Positions 43,613 through 53,296 of a stretch of DNA of 64,000 nt are shown piece after piece. The stretch is from an uncultured Clostridia bacterium. GTDB taxonomy: Bacteria; Bacillota; Clostridia; Oscillospirales; Oscillospiraceae. The notes below the pieces were generated by a model. That model was not told where the DNA came from, did no database searches, and saw nothing but the letters and a program-made list of their open reading frames with translations. The position numbers and the translations under genes are program-made. Within the stretch, counting starts at the first letter, position 1. Each line of letters opens with the position of its first letter. Location of the stretch: assembly GCA_945915065.1 (NCBI GenBank), contig CAMEER010000001.1, positions 90,819 through 154,818 of the forward strand. The letters are read 5' to 3'.

Positions 43613-43695
43613 TTGGCATATTTCAGAATACCGGTTTCGTCATATGGAGGTTTCCGCATACTGCCGAATCTTGCCCGCTGTGTCAGCAACCGCTC

Positions 43696-43724
43696 TTGCC
43701 TTTTCGACCTGTTTCGTGTATGCT
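43696..43724 (+). promoter_or_regulatory. Promoter of lysR gene
   Basis: TTGCCT (43696), 17-nt spacer, TATGCT (43719). Confidence 0.65.
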
Positions 43725-43749
43725 GAAAGAGAGAAGTGAGGTGTGCATC

Positions 43750-44667
43750 ATGACCCTTTTACAGATGAGCTACATTCTGGAGGTGGATCGCTGCGGCTCC
43801 ATTAACCGGGCGGCCCAGAACCTGTTTGTGTCCCAGTCGGCCCTGTCCAGTGCCATTGCCGAGGTGGAGCGGGAACTGGGCATCACCATTTTCCATCGGT
43901 CCAATCGCGGTATCGCCCTGACGGAGGATGGCCGGGAGCTGCTGAACCAGATCATCCCCATCGTGGAACGCAGCCGCAAGATCACCCGCTACTACAGTGA
44001 GCGCAGGGCGGAAAACCGGGTCACGCTGTCCATTGCCGCCCAGCGCTATCCCTTCTGCGCCAAGGCGTTCGTGGAGTTTTTGCACCTGCGGGAGGAACCC
44101 CGCATCGAGGTCAGCTTCAAGGAGGTGGAGATGGCCTCTGTCATTGAGCAGGTGGCCCAGCAGCAGAGCGATCTGGGGGTGATCTTCGTCTCCGATATGA
44201 CGGAGCGATTCATTCGCCGGATTCTGGAGGGCCGTAATCTGGAATTCCACCAGCTGGCGCGCCTGCGGCCCCATGTGTTTATGCGCCGGGGACATCCCCT
44301 GTCCGGCGAAGCATCGGTGACGCCGGAGCAGCTGCGGCAATATCCCTATGCCGCCTTCACCCAGAGCGACACCAACCTCAACTACGCCGAGGAGGTGGTG
44401 GCGGGTACCGCCGCCGACTTCAATCAGGTGGTCTATGTATCCGACCGGGCCACCATCTACAGTGTCATTGCCCACACCAACTGTGTTTCCACCGGCAGCG
44501 GCGTGCTGCCTGACGGCTTTGGTGATGACCGGCTGGTGACGGTACCGCTGACGGGACAGCACGACATGCGCCTTGGGTATATCAAGCTGCGCTCTGTGCC
44601 GCTCAGTGACTCCGGCCGGGAGTTTGTGGAGATTTTGCAGCAGATCCTGAAAGAACTGGAGGAGTGA
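43750..44667 (+). CDS. LysR-family transcriptional regulator
   Basis: A 305-aa regulator: winged HTH (1-60, VDRCGSINRAAQNLFVSQSALSS) and a periplasmic-binding-like effector domain (about 90-295). ATG 43750 follows GAGGTG; the ORF-track start is inside the upstream gene. No divergently transcribed target is adjacent, so the regulon and ligand are unknown. The neighbouring fakA gene converges on it. Confidence 0.92.
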   Translation: MTLLQMSYILEVDRCGSINRAAQNLFVSQSALSSAIAEVERELGITIFHRSNRGIALTEDGRELLNQIIPIVERSRKITRYYSERRAENRVTLSIAAQRYPFCAKAFVEFLHLREEPRIEVSFKEVEMASVIEQVAQQQSDLGVIFVSDMTERFIRRILEGRNLEFHQLARLRPHVFMRRGHPLSGEASVTPEQLRQYPYAAFTQSDTNLNYAEEVVAGTAADFNQVVYVSDRATIYSVIAHTNCVSTGSGVLPDGFGDDRLVTVPLTGQHDMRLGYIKLRSVPLSDSGREFVEILQQILKELEE

Positions 44668-44725
44668 CGCTCCTCCGGTTGATGTATCGTGCTTGCCGCC
44701 GCATTGCGGAGACGGTGTGCAGAAG

Positions 44726-44755
44726 AAAACCGGGAAGGACGACCTTCCCGGTTTT
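44726..44755. terminator. Bidirectional terminator, lysR / fakA
   Basis: AAAACCGGGAAGG-ACGA-CCTTCCCGGTTTT. Confidence 0.88.
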
Positions 44756-44758
44756 GCG

Positions 44759-46432
44759 TTATTCAATGGAGATGATATAGAAGTATACGCTCTGTCCGCC
44801 GGGGATGGCGGCCACCTCCGCATCAGGGCAGCGCTGGGCAAACAGCGCTTCCGTCCGCGCGCCCTCCTCCTCAGAGACGCCCTCGCCGGTGTAGATGTTG
44901 ATGTATTCCGCATCGGCTTCGGCGGCGTGCCGGCTCAGCTTCTCCAGCAGATCCTCCATGGAGCGGCTGGTGCCGAACAGCTTGCCGTCCAGCAGCGCCA
45001 GATAGTCGCCCTCGTTGATGGCAAAGCCGTCAAAATCAGAGTTGCGGGCGGCATAGGTGATCTGAGCGGTGGATACCGTCTGGGCGGCAGCCACCATGGC
45101 CTGAGCAATGGTCTGGGGATCGGTTTCGTCGGGATCGAAGCTCATCATGGCGGTGATGCCCTGAGGGACGGTGGCGGTGGGGATCACCACGATCTCCTTC
45201 TCCGTCAGGCCCACGCACTGTTGGGCCGCCATGATGATGTTTTTGTTGTTGGGCAGGATGAACACCACTTCGCTGGGGGTGCGGTTGACCTCCTTGAGAA
45301 TCGCCTCGGTGGAGGGATTCATCGTCTGACCGCCGGACACGATGGTGTCCACGCCCAGCGCCCGGAAGGTGTCCGCAAGGCCGTCTCCGGCGCACACGGC
45401 CACGAAGCCATACCGCTTTTCCGCGGGAGCCACGGCGTTTTCCTGGTTTTCCAGTTCCTCCTCCACAGCGTCCAGATCGTCGGTGCTGTGGGCCTCACGA
45501 CCGGCCGCCAGATCGTCCCGCTGGGTGCGCATATTCTCGATCTTGGCCAGCTCCAGCGTGCCGTACTTCTGGGCCTCCGTCAGGGCATAGCCGGGGATAT
45601 CGGTGTGGACGTGGACCTTGAAGCACTCGTCATCCTCGCCGATCACCAGACTGTCGCCGATGCTGTCCAGATAGGCACGCAGGGGCTCCAGTGATTTCTC
45701 ACCCATGGTTTTACGGACGATGAACACCGTGTCGAAGGTGAACGTGATCTCGTCCTCCAATGCGGCGAAGTCGGCTTTTTCCTTGACCGCGGTCTCCTCG
45801 GTCACTTCGGGGATGGCCTCGCCCCGCAGACAGCGCAGCATACCGTCCAGAATGATCAGGTAGCCCTTACCGCCGGCATCCACCACGCCGGCCTTTTTCA
45901 GCACAGGATTCATTTCCACCGTCTCGGCAAGCGTTACTTCGCCGGCACGGATGGCTTCCTCCAGCACGAATTCCACGCAGTTGTTCTCCTGTGCGGCCTC
46001 CATGGCCCGTTGAGCCGCCAGACGGGAAACGGTCAGCACCGTACCCTCGGCAGGCTTCATCACAGCGCCGTAGGCAGTGGCAACGCCCTCCTGCATGGCG
46101 GCGGCCAGTGCCGCGCCGTCAGCTTCGGCGAGACCCTTGAGGGACTTGGACATGCCGCGGAACAGCAGGGACAAAATGACGCCGGAGTTGCCGCGGGCGC
46201 CCCGCAGGAGTCCCCGGGCCGTTATCTTGGCGGCGTCGTCAATGGTGGCAGGCTCGGCTTTTTTCAGCTCGGCGCAGGCGGTCTGAATGGTCAGATACAT
46301 ATTGGTGCCGGTATCGCCGTCGGGGACGGGAAAGACATTCAGGTCGTTGATGGACTGTTTCTGCCCCGCAATGCAGGCAGCGCCGAAGAGCACCATCTCC
46401 TTAAAGGCGGCACCGCTGATTTTCTCTATCAT
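44759..46432 (-). CDS. fakA: Fatty acid kinase subunit A (DAK2/YloV family)
   Basis: A 557-aa kinase that phosphorylates FakB-bound fatty acids for phospholipid synthesis. The N-terminal Dha-kinase-type nucleotide domain (1-200) has NVFPVPDGDTGTNM and LRGARGNSGVILS. The middle and C-terminal domains carry HVHTDIPG and SGGQTMNPSTEAIL, the DegV-like part of YloV. GGAGGATC precedes the ATG. It follows the Asp23/Gls24 gene by 17 nt, the standard yloU-yloV arrangement. Confidence 0.94.
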   Translation of the reverse strand: MIEKISGAAFKEMVLFGAACIAGQKQSINDLNVFPVPDGDTGTNMYLTIQTACAELKKAEPATIDDAAKITARGLLRGARGNSGVILSLLFRGMSKSLKGLAEADGAALAAAMQEGVATAYGAVMKPAEGTVLTVSRLAAQRAMEAAQENNCVEFVLEEAIRAGEVTLAETVEMNPVLKKAGVVDAGGKGYLIILDGMLRCLRGEAIPEVTEETAVKEKADFAALEDEITFTFDTVFIVRKTMGEKSLEPLRAYLDSIGDSLVIGEDDECFKVHVHTDIPGYALTEAQKYGTLELAKIENMRTQRDDLAAGREAHSTDDLDAVEEELENQENAVAPAEKRYGFVAVCAGDGLADTFRALGVDTIVSGGQTMNPSTEAILKEVNRTPSEVVFILPNNKNIIMAAQQCVGLTEKEIVVIPTATVPQGITAMMSFDPDETDPQTIAQAMVAAAQTVSTAQITYAARNSDFDGFAINEGDYLALLDGKLFGTSRSMEDLLEKLSRHAAEADAEYINIYTGEGVSEEEGARTEALFAQRCPDAEVAAIPGGQSVYFYIISIE

Positions 46433-46449
46433 CTTGCTGTGATCCTCCC

Positions 46450-46803
46450 TTAACTGTTACTGACGGAGTCCACGCAGACGTTTACGTCCCGGACCTCCAC
46501 ACCGGTATTGCAGGTGACCACATACTTGACCTCGCTCATAATGGCACGGCAGACGGTGGCGATATTTACACCGGCGTCCACCATGATATGCAGCTCGATG
46601 GACACGGTGTTGTCATCGTTGTAGGTGACCTTTACGCCCTTGCTCATGGCTTCGGGACGCAGCAGGTGGACAAGGCCGTCCGTCATGGAGCGGTAGGCCA
46701 TGCCCTTGACGCCGAAGCAGTTGGTTGCGGCGGCGCCGGTAATGGTGGTGAACACTGCGTTGGAGATGGTGATATCCCCGTGCTCACTGTTGATTTTTAT
46801 CAT
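46450..46803 (-). CDS. Asp23/Gls24 family envelope-stress protein (YloU-like)
   Basis: A 117-aa Asp23-family protein. ISNAVFTTITGAAATNCFGVKGM and VSIELHIMVDAGVNIATVCRAI are typical. ATG 46803 has GAAAGGAAGG upstream; the 12-residue ORF-track extension lacks a ribosome site. Forms the conserved pair with fakA. Exact role is unsettled, usually envelope homeostasis. Confidence 0.92.
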   Translation of the reverse strand: MIKINSEHGDITISNAVFTTITGAAATNCFGVKGMAYRSMTDGLVHLLRPEAMSKGVKVTYNDDNTVSIELHIMVDAGVNIATVCRAIMSEVKYVVTCNTGVEVRDVNVCVDSVSNS

Positions 46804-46982
46804 AGCAGCCTTCCTTTCTGTCGGAGGTGAGTTACGCATAGCAATGACATAATATCATGTATTATATACCATCTTCCGGTAAATAACAAGGAATATTTTA
46901 GACCGCAGAAAATCTTCCGTTTCACCGCCAACAGACTTGCTGCCTGCCGTGTGCGGTTTCCGTGCTGCGAGACCCTGTAAAA

Positions 46983-47020
46983 AACAGAAAACCGGAGGGA
47001 CGAAGCCCTCCGGTTTTCTG
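46983..47020 (-). terminator. Terminator downstream of the HtrA-like gene
   Basis: AACAGAAAACCGGAGGG and CCCTCCGGTTTTCTG pair across a short loop. Confidence 0.82.
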
Positions 47021-47035
47021 CTGTATCAGGAAATG

Positions 47036-48397
47036 CTACCGGCCGTTCTGGCCGAAGTAGTAATCATACAGATCGGGGAACGGATCGTAATCGTTTCCGT
47101 CCGACTGTCCCTGGCTGCTCTGCTGCGTTTCCTCGCCGGTGGTCTGGGGCTGCTGGTCAAAGGTCAGCTCCAGCGTAATATACTCGCCGCCGCGGTAGAC
47201 GGTCAGCGTTACGGTGTCACCGGCCTTATAGCCCTTTTTGGCCATGGTCAGATCGGTCATGGAGGTAATGGCGGTGTCATTCAGCTTGGTGATCACGTCG
47301 CCCAGCTGCAGGCCGGCCTTTTCGCCTGCGCCGCCGCTCTCGGTGGAGTAGACAAACACGCCCTCCGTGATGTCGATATTGTACTGGGCCGCCATCTGCT
47401 CGGTCATGGTGCCGGCCTTGATGGCCATATAGGCCTTACCGGTCACCTGACCGTTTTCGATAATGTCGGTGATGATGGCCTGCACGTCGCTGATGGGGAT
47501 GGCGAAGCCCAGACCCTCCACGGTGGTGTTGGAATAGCTGGAGTACTTGGCGGAGACAATGCCCACCACCTCACCATACAGGTTCACCAGCGGGCCGCCG
47601 GAGTTGCCGGGATTGATGGAGGCGTCCACCTGGATCATGTTGAAGGGGGTGCCGTCCACGTTGATGGCGCGGTCACAGCAGGAGACAATGCCCTGACTCA
47701 TGGAGAAGGTCAGCTCACCCAGCGGGTTGCCGATGGCCAGTACCGTGTCGCCTACGTTCACATCGGCGCTGTTGCCCAGCGTCACGGCAGGCAGACCGCC
47801 GGCATTGATCTTGATGATGGCCACATCGTAGTCACTGTCGCCGCCGATAACGGCAGCGTCATAGGTGTCGCCGTTATAAAGCGTTACCTTTACGGAGGTG
47901 GCGCCCTTGACAACGTGGTAATTGGTGACGATATATCCGTCAGGGCTGATGATGAAGCCGCTGCCGGCGCTGGCAGTTTCCACTGTCTGCCCAAAGATAT
48001 TGATACCGGCGCTGGCGGTGGTGTTGATGGACACCACGGAGTTTACAGTGGAGGCGTAAACTTCGGCAGGCTCCATCTTGGTCTGGCCGTCTACCTGCTT
48101 CACCGACACGGTGACAGGGGCGCGGTCACTCTGCTGGAGGGTGACCGTCTGCCGGGTGGAGCTGCGGTACAGCGCCGCACCGCCGAAGCCGCAGCCGGTG
48201 CCGATGATGGCGCAGGCCAGCACAATGGCGATCACCTTTGCCGCCGTGGTTTTGAAAAAGCTCTGTTTTTTCCGGGGCGGCTCCTCCGGGGAGACGCTGC
48301 TGCCGGAGGGCTGATAGTCGTCGGCGGGCAGATTGCTGTTGCGGCCATAGTGGTACTGGTTGCTATGGAAGCGATCAAATTCATCGTTATACATCAT
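47036..48397 (-). CDS. HtrA/DegP-like membrane-anchored serine protease
   Basis: A 453-aa protease of envelope quality control. Layout: cytoplasmic N-tail (about 1-48), one membrane helix (about 50-75), trypsin-like domain (about 105-300), PDZ domain (about 310-410) and an acidic, Gln-rich tail. Triad: His in VTNYHVVKG, Asp in SDYDVAIIK, Ser in INPGNSGGPL. ATG 48397 with AGGAGG is preferred over the ORF-track start. Confidence 0.93.
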   Translation of the reverse strand: MMYNDEFDRFHSNQYHYGRNSNLPADDYQPSGSSVSPEEPPRKKQSFFKTTAAKVIAIVLACAIIGTGCGFGGAALYRSSTRQTVTLQQSDRAPVTVSVKQVDGQTKMEPAEVYASTVNSVVSINTTASAGINIFGQTVETASAGSGFIISPDGYIVTNYHVVKGATSVKVTLYNGDTYDAAVIGGDSDYDVAIIKINAGGLPAVTLGNSADVNVGDTVLAIGNPLGELTFSMSQGIVSCCDRAINVDGTPFNMIQVDASINPGNSGGPLVNLYGEVVGIVSAKYSSYSNTTVEGLGFAIPISDVQAIITDIIENGQVTGKAYMAIKAGTMTEQMAAQYNIDITEGVFVYSTESGGAGEKAGLQLGDVITKLNDTAITSMTDLTMAKKGYKAGDTVTLTVYRGGEYITLELTFDQQPQTTGEETQQSSQGQSDGNDYDPFPDLYDYYFGQNGR

Positions 48398-48534
48398 GGA
48401 TTCCTCCTTTATTTTCAAAACGAACTGTGGTATCATTCATCTTGGTTACTATCTTATACAGTTTTCTTAATTGTACCTTTAAGTTTTCCCTTGAAATTTT
48501 TAACTTTTTGTGACCATATTGCGGAGGGACTGTC

Positions 48535-50121
48535 ATGCTGCGGCTGGAGGGCATTAAGCTCCCCCCTGAAGCGGGAGCGGAACAATTGAAGCGGAAGGCT
48601 GCCGCCGTGCTGCGCTGCCGGGAGGAGGATATCGCGGCCGTGCAGGTACTGCGCCGGGCCATCGACGCCCGGGACGGCCTGCGGTTTGTGTATACTGCGG
48701 CGGTGGAGGTGAAAGACGAGACGCGGCTTTTGAAGCGCTGCCGCGATACACACGTTTCTCGCTATACGCCGGAAGCTTACACCCTTCCGGGACCTGTGAA
48801 GGGCGGCGACCTGCCGACCGTGGTGGTGGGCATGGGGCCTGCGGGCTTGTTCGCGGCGCTGGTGCTGGCCAAATGCGGCGTGAAGCCCATCGTACTGGAG
48901 CGGGGCCGCTGCGTGGAGCAGCGGCAGCAGGATGTGCGGCGGTTTTGGGAGAGCGGGATATTGGATACGGAGTCCAACGTCCAGTTCGGCGAGGGAGGCG
49001 CAGGGACGTTCTCTGACGGAAAGCTGAACACCGGCACCAGGGATGTGCGGCACCGCTGGATCATGGAGCGGCTGGTGGAATACGGCGCGCCGGAGGACAT
49101 CCTGTGGGATGCCAAGCCCCATGTAGGCACCGATAGGCTGCACGTTGTCCTGCAGAACCTGCGGCGGGAGCTGCTGGCATTGGGGGCCGATCTCCGGTTC
49201 GGTCACAAGCTGGCGGATATTACCGTAAAGGACGGATGCCTGACAGGTCTGACCGTGGAAACCGAGGAGGGAATCTATACGCTGCCCTGCCGCCACGCGC
49301 TGCTGGCGCTGGGCCACAGTGCCCGGGACACGGTGGAAATGCTGTACGGCGCGGGGGTGGCCATGACCGCCAAGCCCTTTGCCGTGGGGGTGCGCATCGA
49401 GCACCGGCAGGAGGATATGGACGCGGCACGGTACAAGCAGTATGCGGGCCATCCCTGCCTGCCGCCGTCCACATACAAATTGTCCTGCCATCTGGAAAAC
49501 GGCCGCAGCGCCTTTTCCTTCTGCGTCTGCCCCGGCGGACAGGTGGTGGCGGCCGCTTCGGAAACGGGGCGGGTGGTCACCAACGGCATGAGTGAGTATG
49601 CCCGGGATCAGGAGAATATCAACGGGGCGCTGCTGATTAACGTGACGCCGGAGGACTACGGCGGCCAAACCGATCCTTTGGCCGGTATCCGATTTCAGCG
49701 CCAAATCGAGGCGGCGGCCTATGCGCTGGGAGGCGGGGATTACCGCGCCCCCTGTCAGCGAGTGGAGGATTTCCTGCTGCGCCGTCCCACCGCGGCGGCA
49801 GGGCGTGTGCTGCCCAGCTATCGCCCCGACGTTGCCTATACCGACCTGCACCGGTGTTTGCCGCCTTTCGTGGCGGAGGCCATGGAGCAGGCGCTGCCTC
49901 TGCTGGAGCGGAAGATCCGTGGCTATGCCGCCCCTGACGCGCTGCTGACGGCGGTGGAGAGCCGGTCGTCCTCTCCGGTGCGGATCGAACGGGATGAGAT
50001 GTATCAATGCAATATCCGCGGACTGTATCCCTGCGGTGAGGGGGCCGGATATGCCGGTGGGATCCTCTCTGCCGCTGCGGACGGAATGCGCTGCGCGGAA
50101 CAAAGGATAAAGGAGATGTGA
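48535..50121 (+). CDS. FAD-dependent oxidoreductase of COG2509 type
   Basis: A 528-aa flavoprotein. An N-terminal ferredoxin-like-fold segment (about 1-85) precedes the dinucleotide site VVVGMGPAGLFAALVLAKCG (about 96-115) and ERGRCVEQR. QFGEGGAGTFSDGKLNTGT and GEGAGYAGGILSAAADG (C-terminal FAD motif) are hallmark stretches. Function of the family is not established; links to isoprenoid or cofactor reduction are speculative. GCGGAGGG precedes ATG. Its stop overlaps the GTG that the ORF track uses for the next gene. Confidence 0.9.
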   Translation: MLRLEGIKLPPEAGAEQLKRKAAAVLRCREEDIAAVQVLRRAIDARDGLRFVYTAAVEVKDETRLLKRCRDTHVSRYTPEAYTLPGPVKGGDLPTVVVGMGPAGLFAALVLAKCGVKPIVLERGRCVEQRQQDVRRFWESGILDTESNVQFGEGGAGTFSDGKLNTGTRDVRHRWIMERLVEYGAPEDILWDAKPHVGTDRLHVVLQNLRRELLALGADLRFGHKLADITVKDGCLTGLTVETEEGIYTLPCRHALLALGHSARDTVEMLYGAGVAMTAKPFAVGVRIEHRQEDMDAARYKQYAGHPCLPPSTYKLSCHLENGRSAFSFCVCPGGQVVAAASETGRVVTNGMSEYARDQENINGALLINVTPEDYGGQTDPLAGIRFQRQIEAAAYALGGGDYRAPCQRVEDFLLRRPTAAAGRVLPSYRPDVAYTDLHRCLPPFVAEAMEQALPLLERKIRGYAAPDALLTAVESRSSSPVRIERDEMYQCNIRGLYPCGEGAGYAGGILSAAADGMRCAEQRIKEM

Positions 50122-50123
50122 CG

Positions 50124-51089
50124 ATGAAAAAGATCGCAGTTGTGGAAAGTTTTTTCGAGCCGCACCATAAGCAGCAGATCGAGGCGGCTGCCGCAAAATA
50201 CGGTTATGCGGTGGACTACTATCTTGACGGTGTGCTGCCCGGGGAACGGGCCGGGGAGTATGAGATCGTATACGGGATGCCTGACCGGGCGGTGCTGAAG
50301 GACATGACGCAATTGAAGTGGTTCTGCGCCAGCTTCGCCGGAGTAGACCGGTATGTGGATGAGGCTTTGTATCCCAATAGCGCCGTGCTGCTGACCAACT
50401 CCGCCGGGGCCTACGGCGTGACCATTGCCGAGCACATCATCATGGTGACGCTGATGCTGCTGCGGCAGATGCTGCCCATTGGGGAGGCTGTCCGCCGCCG
50501 GGAGTGGCTGCCGCCGCTGCCTATGCGGTCCATCTGCGGCGCCAATATCACCGTGCTGGGCACCGGCGATATCGGCACCACCTTTGCCCGCCGGGCCAAG
50601 GCTATGGGCGCCAGGAGTATCTGCGGCGTCCGCCGTACCCTTAAGGGCGCTGACCCCGCCTTTGACCGCGTGATGACCATGGCGGAACTGAACACGGTGC
50701 TGCCGGATACCGATATTCTGGTGATGGCGCTGCCCTCCACCAGCGAGACGGCCGGCGTACTGAATCGGGAACGTATCGCGCTGCTGCCGCCCCATGCAGT
50801 GGTGGTGAACGTGGGACGGGGTACCGCCGTGGATCAGGAGGCACTGGCAGAGGCGCTGAACGCCGGTCGCATTGCCGGGGCGGCGCTGGATGTATTCGTG
50901 CCGGAGCCGCTGCCGAAGGAGTCGCCCCTGTGGGAGACCAGAAATCTGCTGATCACCCCTCACGTGGCAGGCAACATGTCGCTGGGCTATACCCGCGACA
51001 AGGATGTGGAGATGTTCTGCGAGGATCTGGATAACTTCGTGGCAGGCCGTCCTCTGGCGCATTTGGTGAATCGCAAGCTGGGATATTGA
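50124..51089 (+). CDS. D-isomer-specific 2-hydroxyacid dehydrogenase family protein
   Basis: A 321-aa NAD-binding protein. GTGDIGTTFARRAKAMG is the Rossmann motif; VNVGRGTAVDQEAL gives the catalytic Arg region and ITPHVAG the catalytic His. Substrate is unclear (glycerate, phosphoglycerate or hydroxypyruvate are options). ATG 50124 with AAAGGAG is chosen over GTG 50118. Two nt after the FAD protein stop, so co-translated. Confidence 0.9.
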   Translation: MKKIAVVESFFEPHHKQQIEAAAAKYGYAVDYYLDGVLPGERAGEYEIVYGMPDRAVLKDMTQLKWFCASFAGVDRYVDEALYPNSAVLLTNSAGAYGVTIAEHIIMVTLMLLRQMLPIGEAVRRREWLPPLPMRSICGANITVLGTGDIGTTFARRAKAMGARSICGVRRTLKGADPAFDRVMTMAELNTVLPDTDILVMALPSTSETAGVLNRERIALLPPHAVVVNVGRGTAVDQEALAEALNAGRIAGAALDVFVPEPLPKESPLWETRNLLITPHVAGNMSLGYTRDKDVEMFCEDLDNFVAGRPLAHLVNRKLGY

Positions 51090-51124
51090 GGGATTATCGA
51101 TTATTTGAATAGCGTTTTTTGCCG

Positions 51125-51155
51125 AAAACAGCCGTAGAAATACGGCTGTTTCGCT
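51125..51155 (+). terminator. Terminator after the dehydrogenase gene
   Basis: AAAACAGCCGT-AGAA-TACGGCTGTTT, with an interrupted T-tract. Confidence 0.75.
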
Positions 51156-51360
51156 TTGCTTCCAGAAATAGGAAACAATAGGTAGGGAGGTGGCCGGGAT
51201 ATCCGGTCAGGACCGAATAATTTGATATAAATAAAACAGATAGCCAGACATCGACTTTAAGAAATACCACATGGCTTGGTAAATGTGATACATTTTGTAG
51301 AGGAGAGATTTTCAAAAATAGGGAATAATCAACAAATTTTTTGATGCAGGAGGAACTATT
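51156..51360 (+). promoter_or_regulatory. AT-rich leader upstream of megL
   Basis: About 200 nt, noticeably AT-richer than the surroundings. It holds a short dyad GGCCGGGATATCCGGTC and no gene. No SAM riboswitch or T-box consensus could be recognised and no clear 17-nt-spaced promoter pair stands out. Confidence 0.4.
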
Positions 51361-52554
51361 ATGATGAACCCCAACGTTGGTCTTGGTACCAAAGCCATCC
51401 ACGCCGGTAATGTGAAGGACGCACAGTACGGTGCGCTGACGACCCCCATCTATCAGACCTCCACCTTTGTTTTTGACAGCTGCGAGCAGGGCGGACGGCG
51501 CTTTGCCGGAGAGGAAGCCGGTTACATCTATACCCGACTGGGCAACCCCACCGTCTCCGTTCTGGAGAATAAAGTGGCGGCGCTGGAGGGCGGCGAGGCC
51601 TGTGTGGCGGCTGCTTCCGGTATGGGCGCCATTTCCTCTGCCCTGTGGACCATCGCCGGCGCCGGCAAGCACATTGTGGCCGACGGTACGCTGTACGGCT
51701 GCACCTTCGCGCTGCTGAATCACGGTATGACCCGCTACGGTGTAGAGGTCAGCTTTGTGGATACCTCCGATCTGGACGCCGTGAAGGCCGCCCTGAAGGA
51801 GAACACCTGCGCCGTGTATCTGGAAACCCCTGCCAACCCCAACCTGAAGATTGCCGATATCGCCGCTGTGGCGGAGATCGCCCATGCCTATAACCCCGAC
51901 ATCAAGGTGGTGTGTGACAACACCTTTGCCTCCCCCGCGCTGCAGACCCCGCTGGCGCTGGGCGCCGACGTGGTGGTTCACTCCGCCACCAAGTACCTCA
52001 ACGGCCACGGCGACGTGATCGCGGGCTTTGTGGTGGGTTCGGCGGAATTCTGCATGAACGTCCGGATGTTCGGCCTGAAGGATATGACCGGCGCGGTCAT
52101 GGATCCCTTCGCCGCCTTCCTGATCCTGCGCGGCCTCAAGACGCTGGAGGTCCGTATGGAGCGCCATTGCGCCAATGCCAAGGCCATTGCCGAGTTCCTC
52201 GACAAGCACCCCGCCGTGGATAAGGTATACTATCCCGGTCTGAAGGATCATGTGGGTCACGACATCGCCGCCCGCCAGATGAAGGACTTCGGCGGTATGC
52301 TGTCCTTCGAGGTCAAGGGCGGCAAGGCGGCCGGCATGAAGCTGGTGAACGCCGTGAAGCTGATCACCGTGGCCGTCTCTCTGGGTGACGCCGAGACGCT
52401 GATCGAGCATGCAGCCTCCATGACCCACTCTACTTACACAGAGGAGGAGCTGGCCGCTTCCGGTATCCCCGCCGGCCTGATCCGTCTGTCCGTGGGTCTG
52501 GAGAACGTCGAGGATATCATCGCCGATCTGGAGCAGGCGCTGGCACAGCTGTAA
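51361..52554 (+). CDS. megL: Methionine gamma-lyase
   Basis: A 397-aa PLP enzyme of the Cys/Met-metabolism family that splits methionine to methanethiol, 2-oxobutyrate and ammonia. PLP Lys is in HSATKYLNGHGDV; YIYTRLGNPT supplies phosphate contacts; DGTLYGCTFALLNHG contains the active-site Cys that distinguishes methionine gamma-lyase from cystathionine enzymes. AGGAGG precedes the ATG. Cystathionine or homocysteine lyase activity remains possible. Single-gene unit. Confidence 0.92.
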   Translation: MMNPNVGLGTKAIHAGNVKDAQYGALTTPIYQTSTFVFDSCEQGGRRFAGEEAGYIYTRLGNPTVSVLENKVAALEGGEACVAAASGMGAISSALWTIAGAGKHIVADGTLYGCTFALLNHGMTRYGVEVSFVDTSDLDAVKAALKENTCAVYLETPANPNLKIADIAAVAEIAHAYNPDIKVVCDNTFASPALQTPLALGADVVVHSATKYLNGHGDVIAGFVVGSAEFCMNVRMFGLKDMTGAVMDPFAAFLILRGLKTLEVRMERHCANAKAIAEFLDKHPAVDKVYYPGLKDHVGHDIAARQMKDFGGMLSFEVKGGKAAGMKLVNAVKLITVAVSLGDAETLIEHAASMTHSTYTEEELAASGIPAGLIRLSVGLENVEDIIADLEQALAQL

Positions 52555-52587
52555 GAATATCGCTTCTGCCGATCCGCAAGTAAACAT

Positions 52588-52617
52588 AAAAAAGAGGCCC
52601 TCGGGCCTCTTTTTTAT
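52588..52617. terminator. Bidirectional terminator, megL / HD gene
   Basis: AAAAAAGAGGCCC-TC-GGGCCTCTTTTTT. Confidence 0.9.
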
Positions 52618-52634
52618 GTTTATTTCCATGTGGT

Positions 52635-53219
52635 TTACAGTGCCGCCATGGCCTCGTTGATGCTCTCCTCGCAGCTGCGCATGGCAAGGATGGTCTTTTC
52701 CATCAATTCCTCCAGCGTCCAGCCAAGGCGCTCGGCACCGGTGGTGATCACGTCGCGGGAGCAGCCGGCGGCAAACTTTTTGTCCTTGAACTTCTTTTTC
52801 AGGCTGCTGACCTCCATGTCCATGACGCTCTTGCTGGGGCGCATCCGGGCAGCTGCGCCGATCAGACCCGTCAGCTCGTCGGCGGCAAAGAGAACCTTTT
52901 CCATCTCATGTACCGGCTCCACGTCGCACACCAGACCGTAGCCGTGGGAACACACCGCGTGGATCAGATCGGCGTCACAGCCTGCCTTTTCCAGCAGCTC
53001 CGGCGCCTTGAGACAATGCTGCTCCGGCCACATCTCAAAGTCGATGTCGTGGAGCAGGCCTACCGTGGCCCAGAAATCCGCGTCCTCGCCGTAGCCCAAC
53101 TCATTGGCATACCAGCGCATCACGCCTTCTACCGTCAGCGCGTGCTGGATATGGAACGGCTCATGATTGTACTCCTTCAATGCCGCCAAAGCGGCGTCCC
53201 GGCTGATAACTTCCTTCAT
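52635..53219 (-). CDS. HD-domain hydrolase
   Basis: A 194-aa protein with HD-superfamily motifs (HALTVEG, LLHDIDFEMWPEQHC, AVCSHGYG, LFAADELTG). Metal-dependent phosphohydrolases of this kind act on nucleotides; the substrate is unknown. The start is uncertain: Met at 53219 matches the usual N-terminus (ISRDAALAALKEYN), with 53231 and 53255 as alternatives. Confidence 0.85.
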   Translation of the reverse strand: MKEVISRDAALAALKEYNHEPFHIQHALTVEGVMRWYANELGYGEDADFWATVGLLHDIDFEMWPEQHCLKAPELLEKAGCDADLIHAVCSHGYGLVCDVEPVHEMEKVLFAADELTGLIGAAARMRPSKSVMDMEVSSLKKKFKDKKFAAGCSRDVITTGAERLGWTLEELMEKTILAMRSCEESINEAMAAL

Positions 53220-53296
53220 TGCGGCAAGCATCCTTTCGTATATATTTTGGCGCATTGCACCTGAAATGATGCCCTATTGTAACACGTCAGACGGCG

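Noticed and set aside
51090-51360. SAM riboswitch upstream of megL
   Set aside because: No recognisable SAM-I core or adjoining terminator next to the start codon.
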